DNA of 64,000 nucleotides from Limnephilus marmoratus (lineage: Eukaryota > Arthropoda > Insecta > Trichoptera > Limnephilidae): assembly GCA_917880885.1 (NCBI GenBank), contig OU862934.1:28194734-28258733 (forward strand), given 5' to 3'. The notes beneath the pieces are model-generated. The model searched no databases and was not told where the DNA came from. It worked only from the letters and a program-made list of their open reading frames with translations. This document shows, in pieces, positions 52,637 to 64,000 of the stretch. Positions within the stretch are counted from its first letter, which is position 1. Every line of letters starts with the position of its first letter. A program made the translations under genes and the position numbers.

Positions 52637-53932
52637 TTAAGGTAAGAACACACTGGGTCCACGTACACTACGTCAGCAACAAATTACGATATCTGCCATG
52701 TATAAGTGGTATTATCTGTGCATCTCAGGTTAAGTTCGGTATATCTGTGGTTATGTTTATTTTGACGTATTGTTTTGACAGTAAAGTTGGTTTGAAATTT
52801 ACCCAAGCATTTGTCGCTTATTCAATAAAACTCTTCAAACATATTTTCTTTTTTTTTTCATTTATTTTGTGAATCTCTTTATTCACTTTTTTTTATTTTT
52901 CTGTTTGCGAAAATATTCATTTAAAAATAATAATCTTAGTAAGGGGGCGTTCAAGTATTATGTAATGCAATTTTTAAAGATTTTTGACCCTCCTTCCCCC
53001 CATGTAACGTGCCGTAACGTTTTTCTGTACCCGCCCCCCCCTCTCCCCCTACACGTTACGTAACACCCAAGTGACTATTTTTACTTAATAGTCACAATTA
53101 AGTTGTGCAAAGTACTGGAAAGTCACTTATATACCTTTGTTCTTGTTTTCATCGCGTTTGCGGTAATAAATAAAACAAGAGATGTCTAACTCGCAATACA
53201 TGCGTATATTGTTTATTTTATTTTTTCTTTTGCTGTTTTCCAAATTTCGTTGGCATTTTTTGGCATAGCTGCGCTGGCAAGTCAGCATGAGAGCCTTTAT
53301 AGGCCAAGAACAGCTGATGATTTAAATCTCCCGCTTTAGAGGACTACCTACAAACTCACTTTAACAACACTGACTACAGCAAGCAGTGTTTATGCGTATT
53401 TCGTGTAAAACACCAACGAATACTGACAACGAAAATAAAATAAAAATGACGTACAATACACAGTCGAGGGATTCCCTGTAAAACATAAACGTAAATGGTT
53501 GCCAACTTGGCAGAACAAAATAAAAATGACGTACAGTACAATCAAGGGAATCCCTGTAAAATATAAACTAAAAGGGTGGCCAAATTGGAAGATATTAATT
53601 CCCTAGTTTTTTATTTTAATAAAAAAAAATGTTACGTAACGCATTGTTCGAACCCCCCTCCCGCCCCGGTAACGCAAAGTAACATTTTACAAGACCCCCT
53701 CCCTCCTCCCAAATTGCGTTGTGTAATACTTGAACGGCCCCTAAGTCATCCTCAAATTCGCTTTCAGAATCATAAGAATTGACAAAGCTATGAATTACGT
53801 CTGCTGAGGACTTAATAACGTAAACATAACCTAAAAAATAAATGTCAAATCAACTGATGCGCATGTGTGCAATACGCCACCCATGCAATAATGCGCGTAT
53901 CACGTGCGTGGACCCAGTGTGTCTTAACCTTC
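52637..53932. mobile_element. DNA-element remnant with nested MITE
   Basis: Ends AAGGTAAGAACACACTGGGTCC-type (first 20: AAGGTAAGAACACACTGGGT) and the mirror at 53905-53932 (GACCCAGTGTGTCTTAACCT). The MITE 52943-53741 lies inside, leaving about 500 bp of its own sequence without a transposase frame. Confidence 0.65.
52943..53741. mobile_element. MITE, TAA duplication (GTTCAAGTATTA ends)
   Basis: The same family as 39766-40175: GGGGGCGTTCAAGTATTATG at the left and GGGGCCGTTCAAGTATTACA (reverse complement) at the right, with TAA on both sides. It is about 800 bp, against 410 bp for the other copy, because the centre differs. Confidence 0.8.
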
Positions 53933-54099
53933 AATGTCTGCTTCTTTCTAGAAATGCATAATATGTAGTAGTATTATTATTATTTTTAAGTTATTATTTA
54001 TAAACAAGAAAAATCCATTTTAGGAGATATTTTTTTAAAATTCAAATGTAACTTTGTAACAAATTGGGCAAACAGCGCCATTTTGTTTTTTTTGACATT

Positions 54100-54300
54100 T
54101 TTAGGTCCTCGTCAAACACTGATTCTAGGTCCATTTCAGCATTTGAACAAATTGTGATGAGCACAAAAGCACAACTGTAATGCTGTTATGCTTGTTAGTC
54201 AGTCACAATTTGATTTAAAACTCTAACAGACCTAGAGTCATCGTTTAAAAGGGATCTTACAAATGTCAACAAAAAAAACAAAATGGTGGTTATCGGTCAA
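54100..54300. mobile_element. Small MITE-like repeat
   Basis: Copy of the repeat at 12385-12620, with inverted ends around AAACACTGATTCTAGGTCC and its mirror GACCTAGAGTCATCGTTT. Nothing coded. A further inverted pair (TATTTTAAGTTAATTTTCAC) at about 54395-54515 is probably another small element. Confidence 0.5.
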
Positions 54301-55044
54301 TATATGTGAATTTCTGTATAACTTAACCCAACCTAGGGATGGGTTGTTTCAAAAAAATTTGAAGTATTCATCAAATATTTTAAGTTAATTTTCACATTCT
54401 GTGAAAGTTCTATTCAAGTTCTGTGATTATTTCAGTATTAACTGTCTTATATTGATACAATAACTAATATTGGTATAGAATTTATACAAAACGTGAAAAT
54501 TAACTTAAAATATTTTGTGAATTTTTTGTCTCCTAAACCACAAAATCAGTCACTCCAATAATGATCCTGTTAACCACCCACTCTCGGCCTGTCAGCTTTT
54601 GATAAAATTTTCAGTTGGATCTTTTGACCAAACGACAAGCATAACGGTTTTCAAAAATAGCTTCAACACTGACACTTCGAAATAGTATCTCGGCCCGTCT
54701 GCGTTTAATCAATTTTCTGGTTGGGCTATTTAATCAGCTATCAAGCGTAACGTAAAAATATATAAAACTTCCAAATGGCGCTATTTGCTGATTTGTTGAC
54801 AACTGGAACTTAGTTTTTTTTTAATTATTTCATGTTAAATGCTTTGCCTAAATTTTTCTCTTTACTTAGTTCAATGAGAAGGAATCTTTTTATAAAACAA
54901 AAATAAATAAATAAAAGCGAAGATTTTGATGAAGGGAATATACACCTTACGAAAGCATATCACAATTGAAACAAATCTATATTAGTCTGCATTAATGTTG
55001 TCACTTACATCCTAATGAAACTGAATGTGTTAAATCATTATAAG

Positions 55045-55925
55045 TTTCAAATTGGGAGGAGGTTATGATTACCGCCGCCCCGGGATTAGCTCCACACAGG
55101 AAGCCCATCTTTGGGGATGCGGTGTGGAGGGTCTTTTTAGGAAAGGAAGGAGAATAAGTTCTGGGAATGAAAAGGGTATTACGATGGATAGGAATCGGGG
55201 GGGTCAGTGTGTCTAGGAGTGACAGATGTATGAATCCATGCGGTGCAAGGCGATGTTCCAAGAGAGTACCGCTGGAGAAGTCAAAGGGATTCCCTCAACC
55301 ACCTTTCCCAATCAAGACATATCCGCCTCCAGACACAGACAAACCTCACCCTACGAACCCAGGCACCCGGGCACTCCAGCTAAGTCACCAAACGAAGCGA
55401 ACCACTTGGGGTAACCTTAGACAGAAGTGTTGGTTATCCGATAAATGGTTCCCGGGGCGGCGGTACCCGTACCCTCCTCCCAAATTGAAACCAACAATAT
55501 AACCAACATCCCTGCCATAGGTCACCCGAAGTGGTTCGCTACGTTTGGTGACTTAACAGGGGTGCCCGGGTTCATGAGGTGAGGTTTGTCCGGGTCTTTG
55601 CGGCACATGTGTTACACGTACTGCGTGGCGGGCCGGATCGGGAGAGACTGGTTGAGTTAGACATTTTACCTCTATAGCCAGACTCTCTCGACCCATCACC
55701 TTGTACACCCAAGTAGGAGGGATGGATTCATACGTCCATCACTCCTGGATACACTGACCCCCAGATTCCTACCCATCTCATACCTTTTTCCTTCTAAGAA
55801 CTTCGTCTCTTTCCTTGCCTAAAAAGACCCTCCACACAGCATCCCCAAAGATGACGTAGGCCCTGAGGGAAATTGTTTTCTTCAGGGGCTCCTGTGTGGA
55901 GCTAATGTAAAAAACGTCTCAATCT
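55045..55925. repeat. SINE-like repeat S1, head-to-head pair
   Basis: 55095-55495 is a minus copy; 55500-55925 is a plus copy ending CTGTGTGGAGCTAATGTAAA. A short plus-strand head (ATTACCGCCGCCCCGGGA) precedes the minus copy. The arrangement mirrors the inverted pair at 44231-44935. Confidence 0.7.
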
Positions 55926-56509
55926 AAGGTGTACAGTAAAATGAACCTTAATAAGTACTAGACTCTTTGAAATAAAACCCAAAATTGCGTACATGTTGTA
56001 TTTCGTTAGTTTCTTAACGAAATTTATTTATTTGGTTTAAAATGATTCCATTTCGTCGATCAAATGTCAAATATTTTCTTTTTTACATACTGTTTTTATT
56101 TATTATTTTTTGTAATTCTCACAGATGACATAGATACCAGGGGACAGGTAAAATTCTCCCCTGTAGTGTAAATACATAATTCATACGATTCCATGACAAC
56201 TCGCACAGTGGCACTTCAACACACCACTGAAAAGTAATATATAAAATTGTTAAAAGTGATGAAAACAAACAAAAAAAATAGCCCTAACCTAACCTAACAT
56301 AGTTTTTTTTTTTTCTAACTTTTCAAAGATGTGTTGAAGTGCCACTGTGTTGAGTCCGGTCACCAAATCACACATACATTTCATTCAGTCACTGGTACAG
56401 CTGTAGTGAGCTCCAGCCAGGAGGTGGCTTCCAAATTCAACTGTTATATTTACTCAATATTTGTGTGGGGTTATGATTATATGAAGGAGGAAAACAGGTG
56501 TGACGAAAA

Positions 56510-56880
56510 CGACCGGTGCTCTGGGAATCAATGCTGCTAGCTTCTTAGAGCAGGCTCCATTGAAATACCTGTAGAACAGACTCAGCATGCCTACAATGTG
56601 TCTGTTGTTAACAGAGAGATGGCCATCTGTCTGTTAACAACAGATTTTCAATCGGACAGACCGCCCTCCTTTGCACAGAATCAAGTATTTTGGGGCTCCA
56701 GCCCAGAGGTGACTCCATTTAAAAACATGTAGAACAGACTCAGCGTGCTTACATTGCATCTGTTCAAAAGAGATGGCAATTGGTTTGTTAACAATGGATT
56801 GTCAATCAGACAGAATACACAGAATCAAGTATTTTGGGGCTCCAGCCCAGAGGTGGCTTCCAAATAAATTTTTGGGCATA
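56510..56880 (-). pseudogene. LINE RT C-terminal fragment, duplicated
   Basis: Two partial copies of a block that also occurs at 50280-50460: TAGAACAGACTCAGCATGCC and ACAGAATCAAGTATTTTGGG each appear twice (about 56570-56710 and 56730-56850). On the minus strand they correspond to the FYRYF and RRSVRLID regions of the RT tail. Confidence 0.55.
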
Positions 56881-57469
56881 CTTGAGATTTGTGCAGTTTG
56901 TACAGATAGTTTAATTCATTTCACTGTAAAGAAGATTGCGTGTTCATATCATGTCGGGGTCACCAATATGGAAGTGTCAATCTTACCAAATCAACACATT
57001 CATATGTGTCACGGGAGTTAAATGATACGATGGACACTTTGAACGAGAATGATTTTGGTGGTAGAAATTGGAACTAAAGTATTGCTTGTCCGGTGTGACC
57101 AGCATTCAAAATTGCCAGTACATAAAATATATTGGACATTAAACAGTACCTTGCCATAATATTTATGATGCTTTGAAGGGATGGAACCTTAATGGCGCAC
57201 CCCAACCCGTATATATCCTGGTGTTCCACCGTTGTGGAACCAATGACCAAGCTGGAGGACATTGTGGAAGAACAACCCATGCACTAACCCCACACTCCAC
57301 AGTATACTGTATTTAGTATTGTCGCCATTGTAAGTCTTTAGCTTGGGATTGTTTTCAGGTGACAGAGAAGCTGGTGTAACGCTTTCTACTCTAATGTGAC
57401 ATTATATCAATATTTTATACTAATTCTTAATAATTGATTCTAATATTTGTTAAAACTCTTCAAATTATC

Positions 57470-57650
57470 CTTCCTCTTCGTCTAATCTTTACCCTTCAAG
57501 TTACCCTTCGTCTTTCCCTAAAACTTACCCTTCAAGTTACCCATCGTCTTACCCTGAACCGTGTCCATAAGTTACCCTTCGTCTTACCCTAAACATTACC
57601 CTTCCAAGTTATCCTTCGTCTTACTCGTCAAGTTACCTTAGTAAGTTTTG
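57470..57650 (+). repeat. Degenerate CTTACCCT-type tandem repeat
   Basis: Units such as TTACCCTTCGTCTTACCC and TTACCCTTCAAGTTACCC alternate over 180 bp. Not the insect telomere repeat (TTAGG/CCTAA). No coding feature. Confidence 0.6.
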
Positions 57651-59480
57651 GCAGCTTCTCCTGAAACATTTTATATAAGATGCGTATGTAATATTGGTGT
57701 TAAAAGTTGCGGAATCTTTCCGGCTAAAATATTTTTCAAAAACATCTTACCCAGGCTCGGTTTTTCGGCCGGAAATCTGTTTTCCGTAAAAGACAACGGA
57801 AAACTCTGAAAAATCTCTTTTATTTAGGCTAAAAATGTGACACTTCAGATCCTGACCTATCTCAACATTCTCTAACTGACCGTCAAGCCAAAATGAACCT
57901 TGAAACGTTCCAAACTCGAAGAAGCAACCTTCGATTATCGCCTGCGAGGCCGAGGCGGGGCTGGAAAATAAAAGGACTTAAGCGTCTTTGCTTTTTTAAG
58001 CAAAAATACGCCGTAAGATAGTAAGCAATGCAGGGAGAAGAGTTCGTTATGGCGTCTTTGAAACTGGAAAGATCACCGTTCGCATCGATCACCGTTTGCA
58101 TCGATTACCATTCGCATGACATTTTTCGTAACAATCACCACTTTTCGCAACACATTCACCAGCTTACCCCCCAAGTCGAGCATGCGTAAAGAAGTTTTAC
58201 ATCAAAAAAATAATATCTTGGTCGTAGGATAAATTGATTTTGTGAGATTCGTGCTTGTCATCTGTTTTAAATGGATTAATAGTTACAGTAAATGATCCTT
58301 TTGACGTGAAAACTTCTTTAAAATTGATGTCGGAAATGGGAAGGTAATAGCGTCCGAATGAGTGACAGTTTTGGTGAAACTAATTTCAAACATATTGACT
58401 GTCTAACGATAGCTAATATCAGAACCGGCCATAGGCATAGAATGATCGAGTTAAATAGTACAAAAAGTGCATACTTTAAACAATTTATAACTATGTATAA
58501 CGGTAAATGCATAGAGGATCAATCGATGAAATCTATTTTTGTTAGTTTTGTATGGAGTCATTTCGGGAAACCATTGATCGAGACTTCACTGCGTCTCACT
58601 CTTACCTGAAACCTAACTATTGTCCATTTCCCTTTTACCTTTCACTTAACCTCCTTGTCTCTTTATACAACACCTCTACCATTCCCTTTACCAGGGAAAC
58701 ACACTACAAACATGCAAGGTTGAATTGGACTTGAAGAATTGGCACATATTATAACTGACAATATCGAAGTTGGAAAGGAAAAATGGCTAAAGCGCCATAC
58801 AGCTGTTATATTAAAGATTGTGGTATATCTAAAAGCTTCCGAGCTTGTCACATAGAGGGCAGTGCTAAGAGCTGTCCCAAAATTCCGCTAGATGGCAGTT
58901 AGTTTAGTTCGGAGTTTGGGCACCAGGGGGGCCAAGGGCCTGGGCGCAGTTACAGGAGCTCATTCGATTTAGATTCCATTTAGCCAGTTTCCAGATAGGA
59001 CAACTATCGTGGTCACCACTTGTACACGTGAAGGATTAAATAAATCCCAAATTAACATAAAAGAATTTTATTCTTTCCAAAGAAGTAATCTCCTCCCAAG
59101 ACGAGTTGGAGAACTGTTTGTCTAAACACTATAGAGATGAACCTACACAATAAGCTATAGAATTTTCCAGAACATGTGGAAACTCTAGAAAACTTGATAT
59201 GATAAACACAAGCAAAAACAAACAATGTAGCTGATTGTGTAGGTTCATCTTTAATGTCACAGCTGTATGCCGCTTTAGCCATTTTTCCTTTCAGACGTCG
59301 AAATGTTTTATTGGTTTGAGTATAATGACCCATTTTCAGAACACACATAACTACATGTCATTGTGTAATAAACAACTGGTGTCATTAACACGGGTATTAT
59401 AAACAAATTGTGTAATTTAACAAATGATATTTTATAAACAAATTGTGTAATTTCCACAGGTCTTTATTGCCAGTACTGAA
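57651..59480. other. No gene recognised
   Basis: AT-rich single-copy-looking sequence. A local CACCGTTCGCATCGAT-type triple repeat stands at 58070-58120. The longest frame (58358-58609, +, 83 residues) resembles nothing known and lacks splice or start support. Confidence 0.4.
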
Positions 59481-59483
59481 TGA

Positions 59484-59745
59484 ATGATAATAGGCCAGTT
59501 TCTGCAGTTTCTTTGGTGGAGGTATTGTGAATGTCAATGTGTTGTTATTGTTATTGTCTGGCTTGTTTTTGTCAATGTTATCTTCTTGTTGTGGTTATGC
59601 TTATGTTATTGTGTTGTGTGTGTGATTTGTTTTGTATTTCTTTTGTCATTGTTATGTTCTTGTTGTTGTTATGCTTGTGTTGTCTGTGTGATTTGTTTTT
59701 GTCTTTCTTGGTGTTATTGTTATGTTGATGATATTTTAGTTTGAT
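59484..59745 (+). repeat. GTT-rich low-complexity tract
   Basis: Runs of GTTATTGTTATTG and TTGTTTTTGTC. Long Cys/Val-rich frames on both phases are artefacts of this composition. Confidence 0.6.
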
Positions 59746-59823
59746 TAATAGCAGAATTATATTATATACAGTTTTTCAGCAACTTTTGTAATCACCTTTT
59801 TACGGATTTTGTATAGCAGTTAT

Positions 59824-60310
59824 TTAGCATCCATTTTTTTTAAACACAAATGTTTTCAAATTAGAATCGCAACAATTTTTTTGTGCATTGCTTTTTTTTA
59901 CATTAACTCCACACAGGAGGAAAATAATTTCCTTCAGGGATATCTTTGGGATGCTGTGTGGAGGATCTTTTTGAGGAGAGCCCAGAAAATCGTTCCTCAG
60001 CCGAGCTGTTGAACTCACGAACAAGTCGTAGAAGCGACCAGTTCTCATGTAATAAATGTCAACCGTGTACGTATGTTCCCGACTACGCACCGATGCCGAA
60101 AGGAACAATGACGCTAGTTCCTCAGAGCATCTTCCATTATAATACTGGTAGAACAATAACAGCATACCTACCTGATGTGTGCTCTAAAGATTGCAATCCG
60201 TTTGTTATTATAGAGAAATCTATTAAACGGACTGCCCATTTCTGCACAGGGTCAAGGGTTTTTCAGGTATTTTGGAGCTCCAGACCAGAGGTAGCTGCCG
60301 AATTCGGCGG
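59824..60310 (-). pseudogene. LINE RT C-terminal fragment
   Basis: The minus strand reads LLLFYQYYNGRCSEELASLF, then RTGRFYDLFVSSTARLRND and a QKDPPHSIPK end: the same family as 34030-34390. Frames are open for 113 residues but only the C-terminus is present. Confidence 0.65.
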
Positions 60311-60419
60311 GGGCACTTGCGATTTGTATAGAGTCAACAGTTTTGCATGTATAATACAGAACGATTTTAAACATTTTATTTATACGAAAATGATTTTAAA
60401 ACACATTTTTAGTAGTCAC

Positions 60420-60520
60420 CTAATGTAGCCAACCACTTAGGGTGACCTGTGGAAGAGGTGTTGGTTATCCAATAAATGGTTCCCGGGGCGGCGGTACCCA
60501 TACCCACCTCCCAAATTGAT
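60420..60520 (-). repeat. SINE-like repeat S1, fragment
   Basis: GGTTATCCAATAAATGGTTC and GGGCGGCGGTACCCATACCC match the 5' end of S1 in inverse. Confidence 0.65.
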
Positions 60521-60570
60521 AATGGTTTAAAACTAAGTATTTTTACAAACATTTTCTTTATTTATAAGTT

Positions 60571-60776
60571 TTAGGGTGCGTCTCCATAGAAGCGGAGCTG
60601 TGCGGAGCTGAGCTGAGACTTACAAAAATTGACCAATGATATTGCTCAAATCACACATCTCTGTGATTTGAGCAATATCATTGGTCAATTTTTGTAAGTC
60701 TCAGCTCAGCTCCGCGCAGCTCTGCGCAGTTCCGCGCAGCTCTGCCCAGCTCCGCTTCTATGGAAACGCAGCCTTA
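60571..60776. mobile_element. Near-perfect hairpin MITE
   Basis: Arms of about 80 bp: GTCTCCATAGAAGCGGAGCT and CTGAGACTTACAAAAATTGA, mirrored after a 10-bp loop. The right arm has extra CGCAGCTCTG repeats. Non-coding; DNA element of unknown class. Confidence 0.75.
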
Positions 60777-61129
60777 GGTATGATAGTTAACTTGGTCAAA
60801 TAGCTCTATTCTGTTTCTAAGTATATTGACAAGCATGTTTAGATTTTTTGGTGTACTTATTTATCTTTCTAATACATTCTTATTTTTTTCTACAAACTTA
60901 TTTAATTCTCTTTTTTCTTAATCTGTTTGTATATGTATAATATTTATATTATGTACAAAATTGTACATAACTTTAATCTTTTCATAATACTTGAATATAT
61001 TTTTCTTAATTTGTGTTTTTTAATATAATATATCGTTGATGCAAATCCATTTTATCAAATGTCAAATTTTTTTAAAGTATTTTCACAAGTTTTTTAATTC
61101 AAAGGGATTTGTTTTAAGAAAACGGTCGG

Positions 61130-61235
61130 CGATACCTCTCTTCAAAATTTGTATGACACAATCGCATCTAGGAATCGAACCCAGGACCTTATCCTTGCTG
61201 GGGCTCTGCTCTAATCACTAAGCTAATTCGATTCT
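61130..61235 (-). repeat. tRNA-like SINE head
   Basis: The minus strand has TTAGCTTAGTGATTAGAGCA (A-box) and GGGTTCGATTCCTAG (B-box) at tRNA spacing. It resembles the head at 61760-61850 (GAGCAAATCCCCAGCAAGG) and the 7590 family. Confidence 0.5.
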
Positions 61236-61287
61236 ATCCCTTTCGGACATAACTGTATCACACTTCGACTAAGAGCTACCAACATTA

Positions 61288-61530
61288 TCTTTTTTTTATG
61301 TGAATTCCCTCACAAGAGCCCCAGCTGCTCCCGTCTGGAGCCAGTGAGACTATGGCATCCCCAATTGGGGTATGTTGTGAGGCTGAAGGTAGTGGGGAGG
61401 GGAAGGAGACAGGAAAGGTGGGGAAGTACCTGAATATTCAGATCTGGTCATTGTACATGGCTAAATCCATTTCAAGCAACGTTTCAATTCTGAATGGTGG
61501 TATTATCTGGGAGTATCTTCTACTCAGGAT
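61288..61530 (+). repeat. SINE family S2, partial copy
   Basis: TCACAAGAGCCCCAGCTGCT, GGCATCCCCAATTGGGGTAT and CAAGCAACGTTTCAATTCTG blocks in the order of the S2 consensus. The tRNA head is absent. Confidence 0.65.
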
Positions 61531-61719
61531 TCCATTCAATCTTCATTTTCTTAACCCATTTTATTTGGGTGCTATCTTTATGTTTGATTGCAAGATTTTC
61601 TCCGAACTAAATGCAACCTAGATAGTGTATTGGATTAATATATCCATTTTTATTTTAATGTGTGACATCTGTTGACTTTTCTGCAAGTCTAGGATGAATA
61701 TTTTTTTTATTTTTTTGAA

Positions 61720-61890
61720 TAATTTAAAGTCGAAGTATGATACGGTTAAATATGATCGAAAGAGATTGGGTCCAATTAAGTCAGTGATTAGAGCAAATCC
61801 CCAGCAAGGCTATGGTTCTGGATCCAATTCCTAGAAGTGACCAAATCTTTCTCTTTTTCATATTTTCGTTTGAGAGTCGCTAATATTAGT
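61720..61890 (+). repeat. tRNA-derived SINE, same family as 7590-7795
   Basis: Flank TCGAAGTATGATACGGTTAA matches TCGAAGTACGATACAGTTAA at 7612, and the tail TTCGTTTGAGAGTCGCTAAT matches that copy as well. The tRNA part is more decayed. Confidence 0.6.
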
Positions 61891-62404
61891 AACGATGGAT
61901 TTAAGACAACGATATTATAATAAAATATTATTTGTGCATCAGTGTGATTACTTATTTTACCAAATTCTACATTATTATGTTGACAATCTAACTCTGAATG
62001 TTTTTTTTTACTAATTTAAACCATTGCGTACTGCAAAGTGTCGAAAAACCATTTTTAATACAATGCATCGGCGCTCGGCAAAAAAGCAAACTTTATATCC
62101 TAAGAAAAACCAGCCGGTAAAATATAACAGTACTCTCTTAGTAATTTGACGCCCTATTATCCGGTAACGACTAAAACTCTATAATTCCCTGGTATTCGTA
62201 TATCAAATTCATTAAGCTGCCATGTGCTTACACTCGAGTGCCAAACTTTGTACACCGACTGGTTGTACGCTTTTAAAATTACCTTGACGGCATAAAAACG
62301 GCAATAAACATATATTCCTTATCACGATAGTGCTACAGTTCTTTCAAAAGATGAGATACACAATGTACGCAGGTCTGTTTCTTCTAAAAGAAAAAAGTTT
62401 TTTT

Positions 62405-62822
62405 TTTTTTTTTACAGTGAATACCGCACAAGAATCTCAACTGCTCCCGTCTGGAGCCAGTGAGACTATGGCATCCCCAATTGGGGTATGTTGTGAGGCT
62501 GAAGGTAGGGGGGAGGGGAAGGAGGTGGGGAAGAGGAAGGTTGGCAAGTACCTGGCTATTCAGATCTGGTCACCAAACATGGCTAAAGCCATTTTCAAGC
62601 AACGTTTCAATTCTGAATGGTGGTCTTACACCAGGGCGATACCGATAGTATCTTCCACTCTGGAACGTGCCGCAAATCTACTATATATTATTTTAAATGA
62701 ATTAATTGTGAAATAACACAAATTAATCAAATAAAATTTATTTGCGCAAGCCGGGTTCGAACCCGCGACCTCCGGATTGTGAGTCAAGAGTCTTACCCAC
62801 TGGACTACGGAGGTCGTAATCA
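62405..62822 (-). repeat. tRNA-derived SINE, family S2, full-length with intact tRNA head
   Basis: On the minus strand the head CGACCTCCGTAGTCCAGTGG continues to CTTGACTCACAATCCGGAGG and GGGTTCGAACCCGGC. A-box and B-box are clear; the anticodon loop CTCACAA would read CAC (Val). The body then matches 35580-35930 in order. The two copies define the unit as about 410 bp. Confidence 0.75.
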
Positions 62823-62829
62823 TTTTCTT

Positions 62830-63440
62830 GCAACTCTCTCATACACCGCACCGTGACATCTCCGTAGACCCTACAATACTACTAGCCGTGACGATAATTT
62901 TAAATGTATAGAACATAGTTACAAGATAATATTGAAGTGTGAGCGAATTCCGAAAATTCAAAAATGTCCAAACTTCAATGGTGCTCATGGTTTTTCTTTA
63001 GTTCTTAAACATATAATGCTTGGCATCTTTCTTACACACTAAATAATAACATTCGAAAATGAGACAAATGGTAAACGTATGTCTGCACCCCCCCAAAGGA
63101 AACATACAATCATTATCATACATCTTCCTCACGTGTGTAAAGAAAATTAAACGCAATTCCCATCACTGTAATAAGATATATATCTGTTTTCTCTAAAAAG
63201 GAACAAACAGACACATGTATTTAATGTATCTCATCTTTTGTCTTACCATTATTTAATGTGTAAGAAAGAGCTGCAGCATTATAACGATAACAAACGTGTG
63301 TTTTTTGCCGTCACATTACCATAACAATGTAATCGTCACGCTAAATATAAAAGCGTCTAATGGAACACATGCCCGATTTTAGGGCGGGCGTATTATTGAG
63401 AGAATACTGTATGTTCGTTTTTTAATCAATTTTCAATGTG
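62830..63440. other. No gene seen
   Basis: AT-rich sequence without recognised repeats or coding frames. Confidence 0.4.
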
Positions 63441-63444
63441 ATTT

Positions 63445-63570
63445 GATATTTTCACGGCCAAAAGTATTATCGTGATTTATTTTTGGGGTACTATGCAGTG
63501 TTGCGCTACCTCCTTCTTTGGCCAACATTTCAGACAGTATTGCAGTGTCCACCATCACGGCAGATGTGTG
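63445..63570 (-). repeat. Hammerhead-like family A, single arm
   Basis: From ATATTTTCACGGCCAAAAGT to CACCATCACGGCAGATGTG. On the minus strand the core reads GTGATGG-TGGACACTGCAATACTGTC-TGAAATGTTGGC, decayed at both core strings. Confidence 0.65.
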
Positions 63571-63709
63571 ATCGAAAATGGTGGTGAAATGTGTGCTTAT
63601 GTATAATACTGTTATACCAGCTCGTAGAGTATTGGAGCTGGCAACACGGTATCACATCTACAAGCACTCACTTCACCACAATCTTCGACTACACTCCAAT
63701 ATGGGATGC

Positions 63710-64000
63710 AGGTACGGATACCGCCGCCCCGGGATCCATTTATTGGATAACCAAAACCTCTGCCACATGTCACCCCAAGTGGTTCACTACGTTTGGTGAC
63801 TTAGCAGGGATGCCTAGGTATATAAGGTGAAGTTTGTCTAGGCTTTGGGGCGGAATGCATCTGCCCACCAACTGCGTGGCAGGCTGGATCGGGAGAGACT
63901 GATTGAGGGAGACCTTTTGATCTCTCCAGCAGGACTCTCTCGGAACATCGTCTTGCACCGCAGTTGGATGGATGGATTCATTCTTCGATCATTTTTGGAC
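63710..64000 (+). repeat. SINE-like repeat S1, cut by the window end
   Basis: Begins GTACGGATACCGCCGCCCCG, then CCATTTATTGGATAACCA and CATCGTCTTGCACCGCAG; continues beyond the window. Confidence 0.7.

Noticed and set aside
57470..57650. Telomeric repeat island
   Set aside because: Units are CTTACCCTTCG-like and irregular; the insect telomere unit is TTAGG/CCTAA.
58358..58609. 83-residue frame as a host gene
   Set aside because: No similarity recognised, no splice signals and ordinary length for random AT-rich sequence.
59484..59745. Cys/Val-rich membrane-like protein
   Set aside because: The GTT/TTG low-complexity tract gives such frames in more than one phase.

Overview
The window is a piece of a eukaryotic, almost certainly insect, nuclear genome. 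It is AT-rich, its genes are split by GT-AG introns, its exons are much richer in G+C than the introns, and it is packed with transposable-element debris of insect types (mariner, piggyBac-like, PIF/Harbinger-like MITEs, Ty3/Gypsy, jockey/CR1-like LINEs, tRNA-derived SINEs). The order cannot be fixed from the sequence; Hemiptera or Lepidoptera are guesses.

One host gene was found, on the + strand from before 5829 to about 39422 or 45721. Fifteen exons, and probably a sixteenth, join with consistent splice phase into an open frame of about 680 codons. The 5' end, with the start codon and any N-terminal membrane anchor, lies outside the window or was not recognised. In order the protein has the end of what looks like an SMP lipid-transfer module, a C2 domain, an acidic helical stretch, a strongly basic Ser/Arg stretch, a Ser/Pro linker and a complete C1 (diacylglycerol/phorbol-ester type) zinc domain. 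The first half resembles the C2CD2/C2CD2L (TMEM24) family of membrane-contact lipid-transfer proteins. This assignment is from memory of the family and is not proven here.

Layout: 1-5800 upstream MITEs and fold-back elements. 5829-17857 SMP, C2 and linker exons, with introns holding a mariner, SINEs, LINE scraps and fold-back elements. 18845-23495 a Gypsy element with identical LTRs but no reverse transcriptase, inside the intron before the acidic exon. 24143-29363 acidic and basic exons. 29707-31110 a 146-bp satellite followed by a repeat carrying perfect heat-shock elements. 34854-39418 C1 exons. 39727-44935 a nested stack of SINE, MITE and a nearly complete LINE in the last intron. 45722-64000 no recognised genes: a piggyBac-like element, a 31-bp minisatellite, nested MITEs, SINE and LINE tails.

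The most unusual signal is a family of about 200-bp palindromic elements, several flanked by 10-13 bp target-site duplications. Each arm carries a hammerhead-ribozyme-like core (CTGATGA, stem II, GAAAC, GTT/GTC). A second, sequence-unrelated palindrome at 12742-12968 carries the same kind of core.
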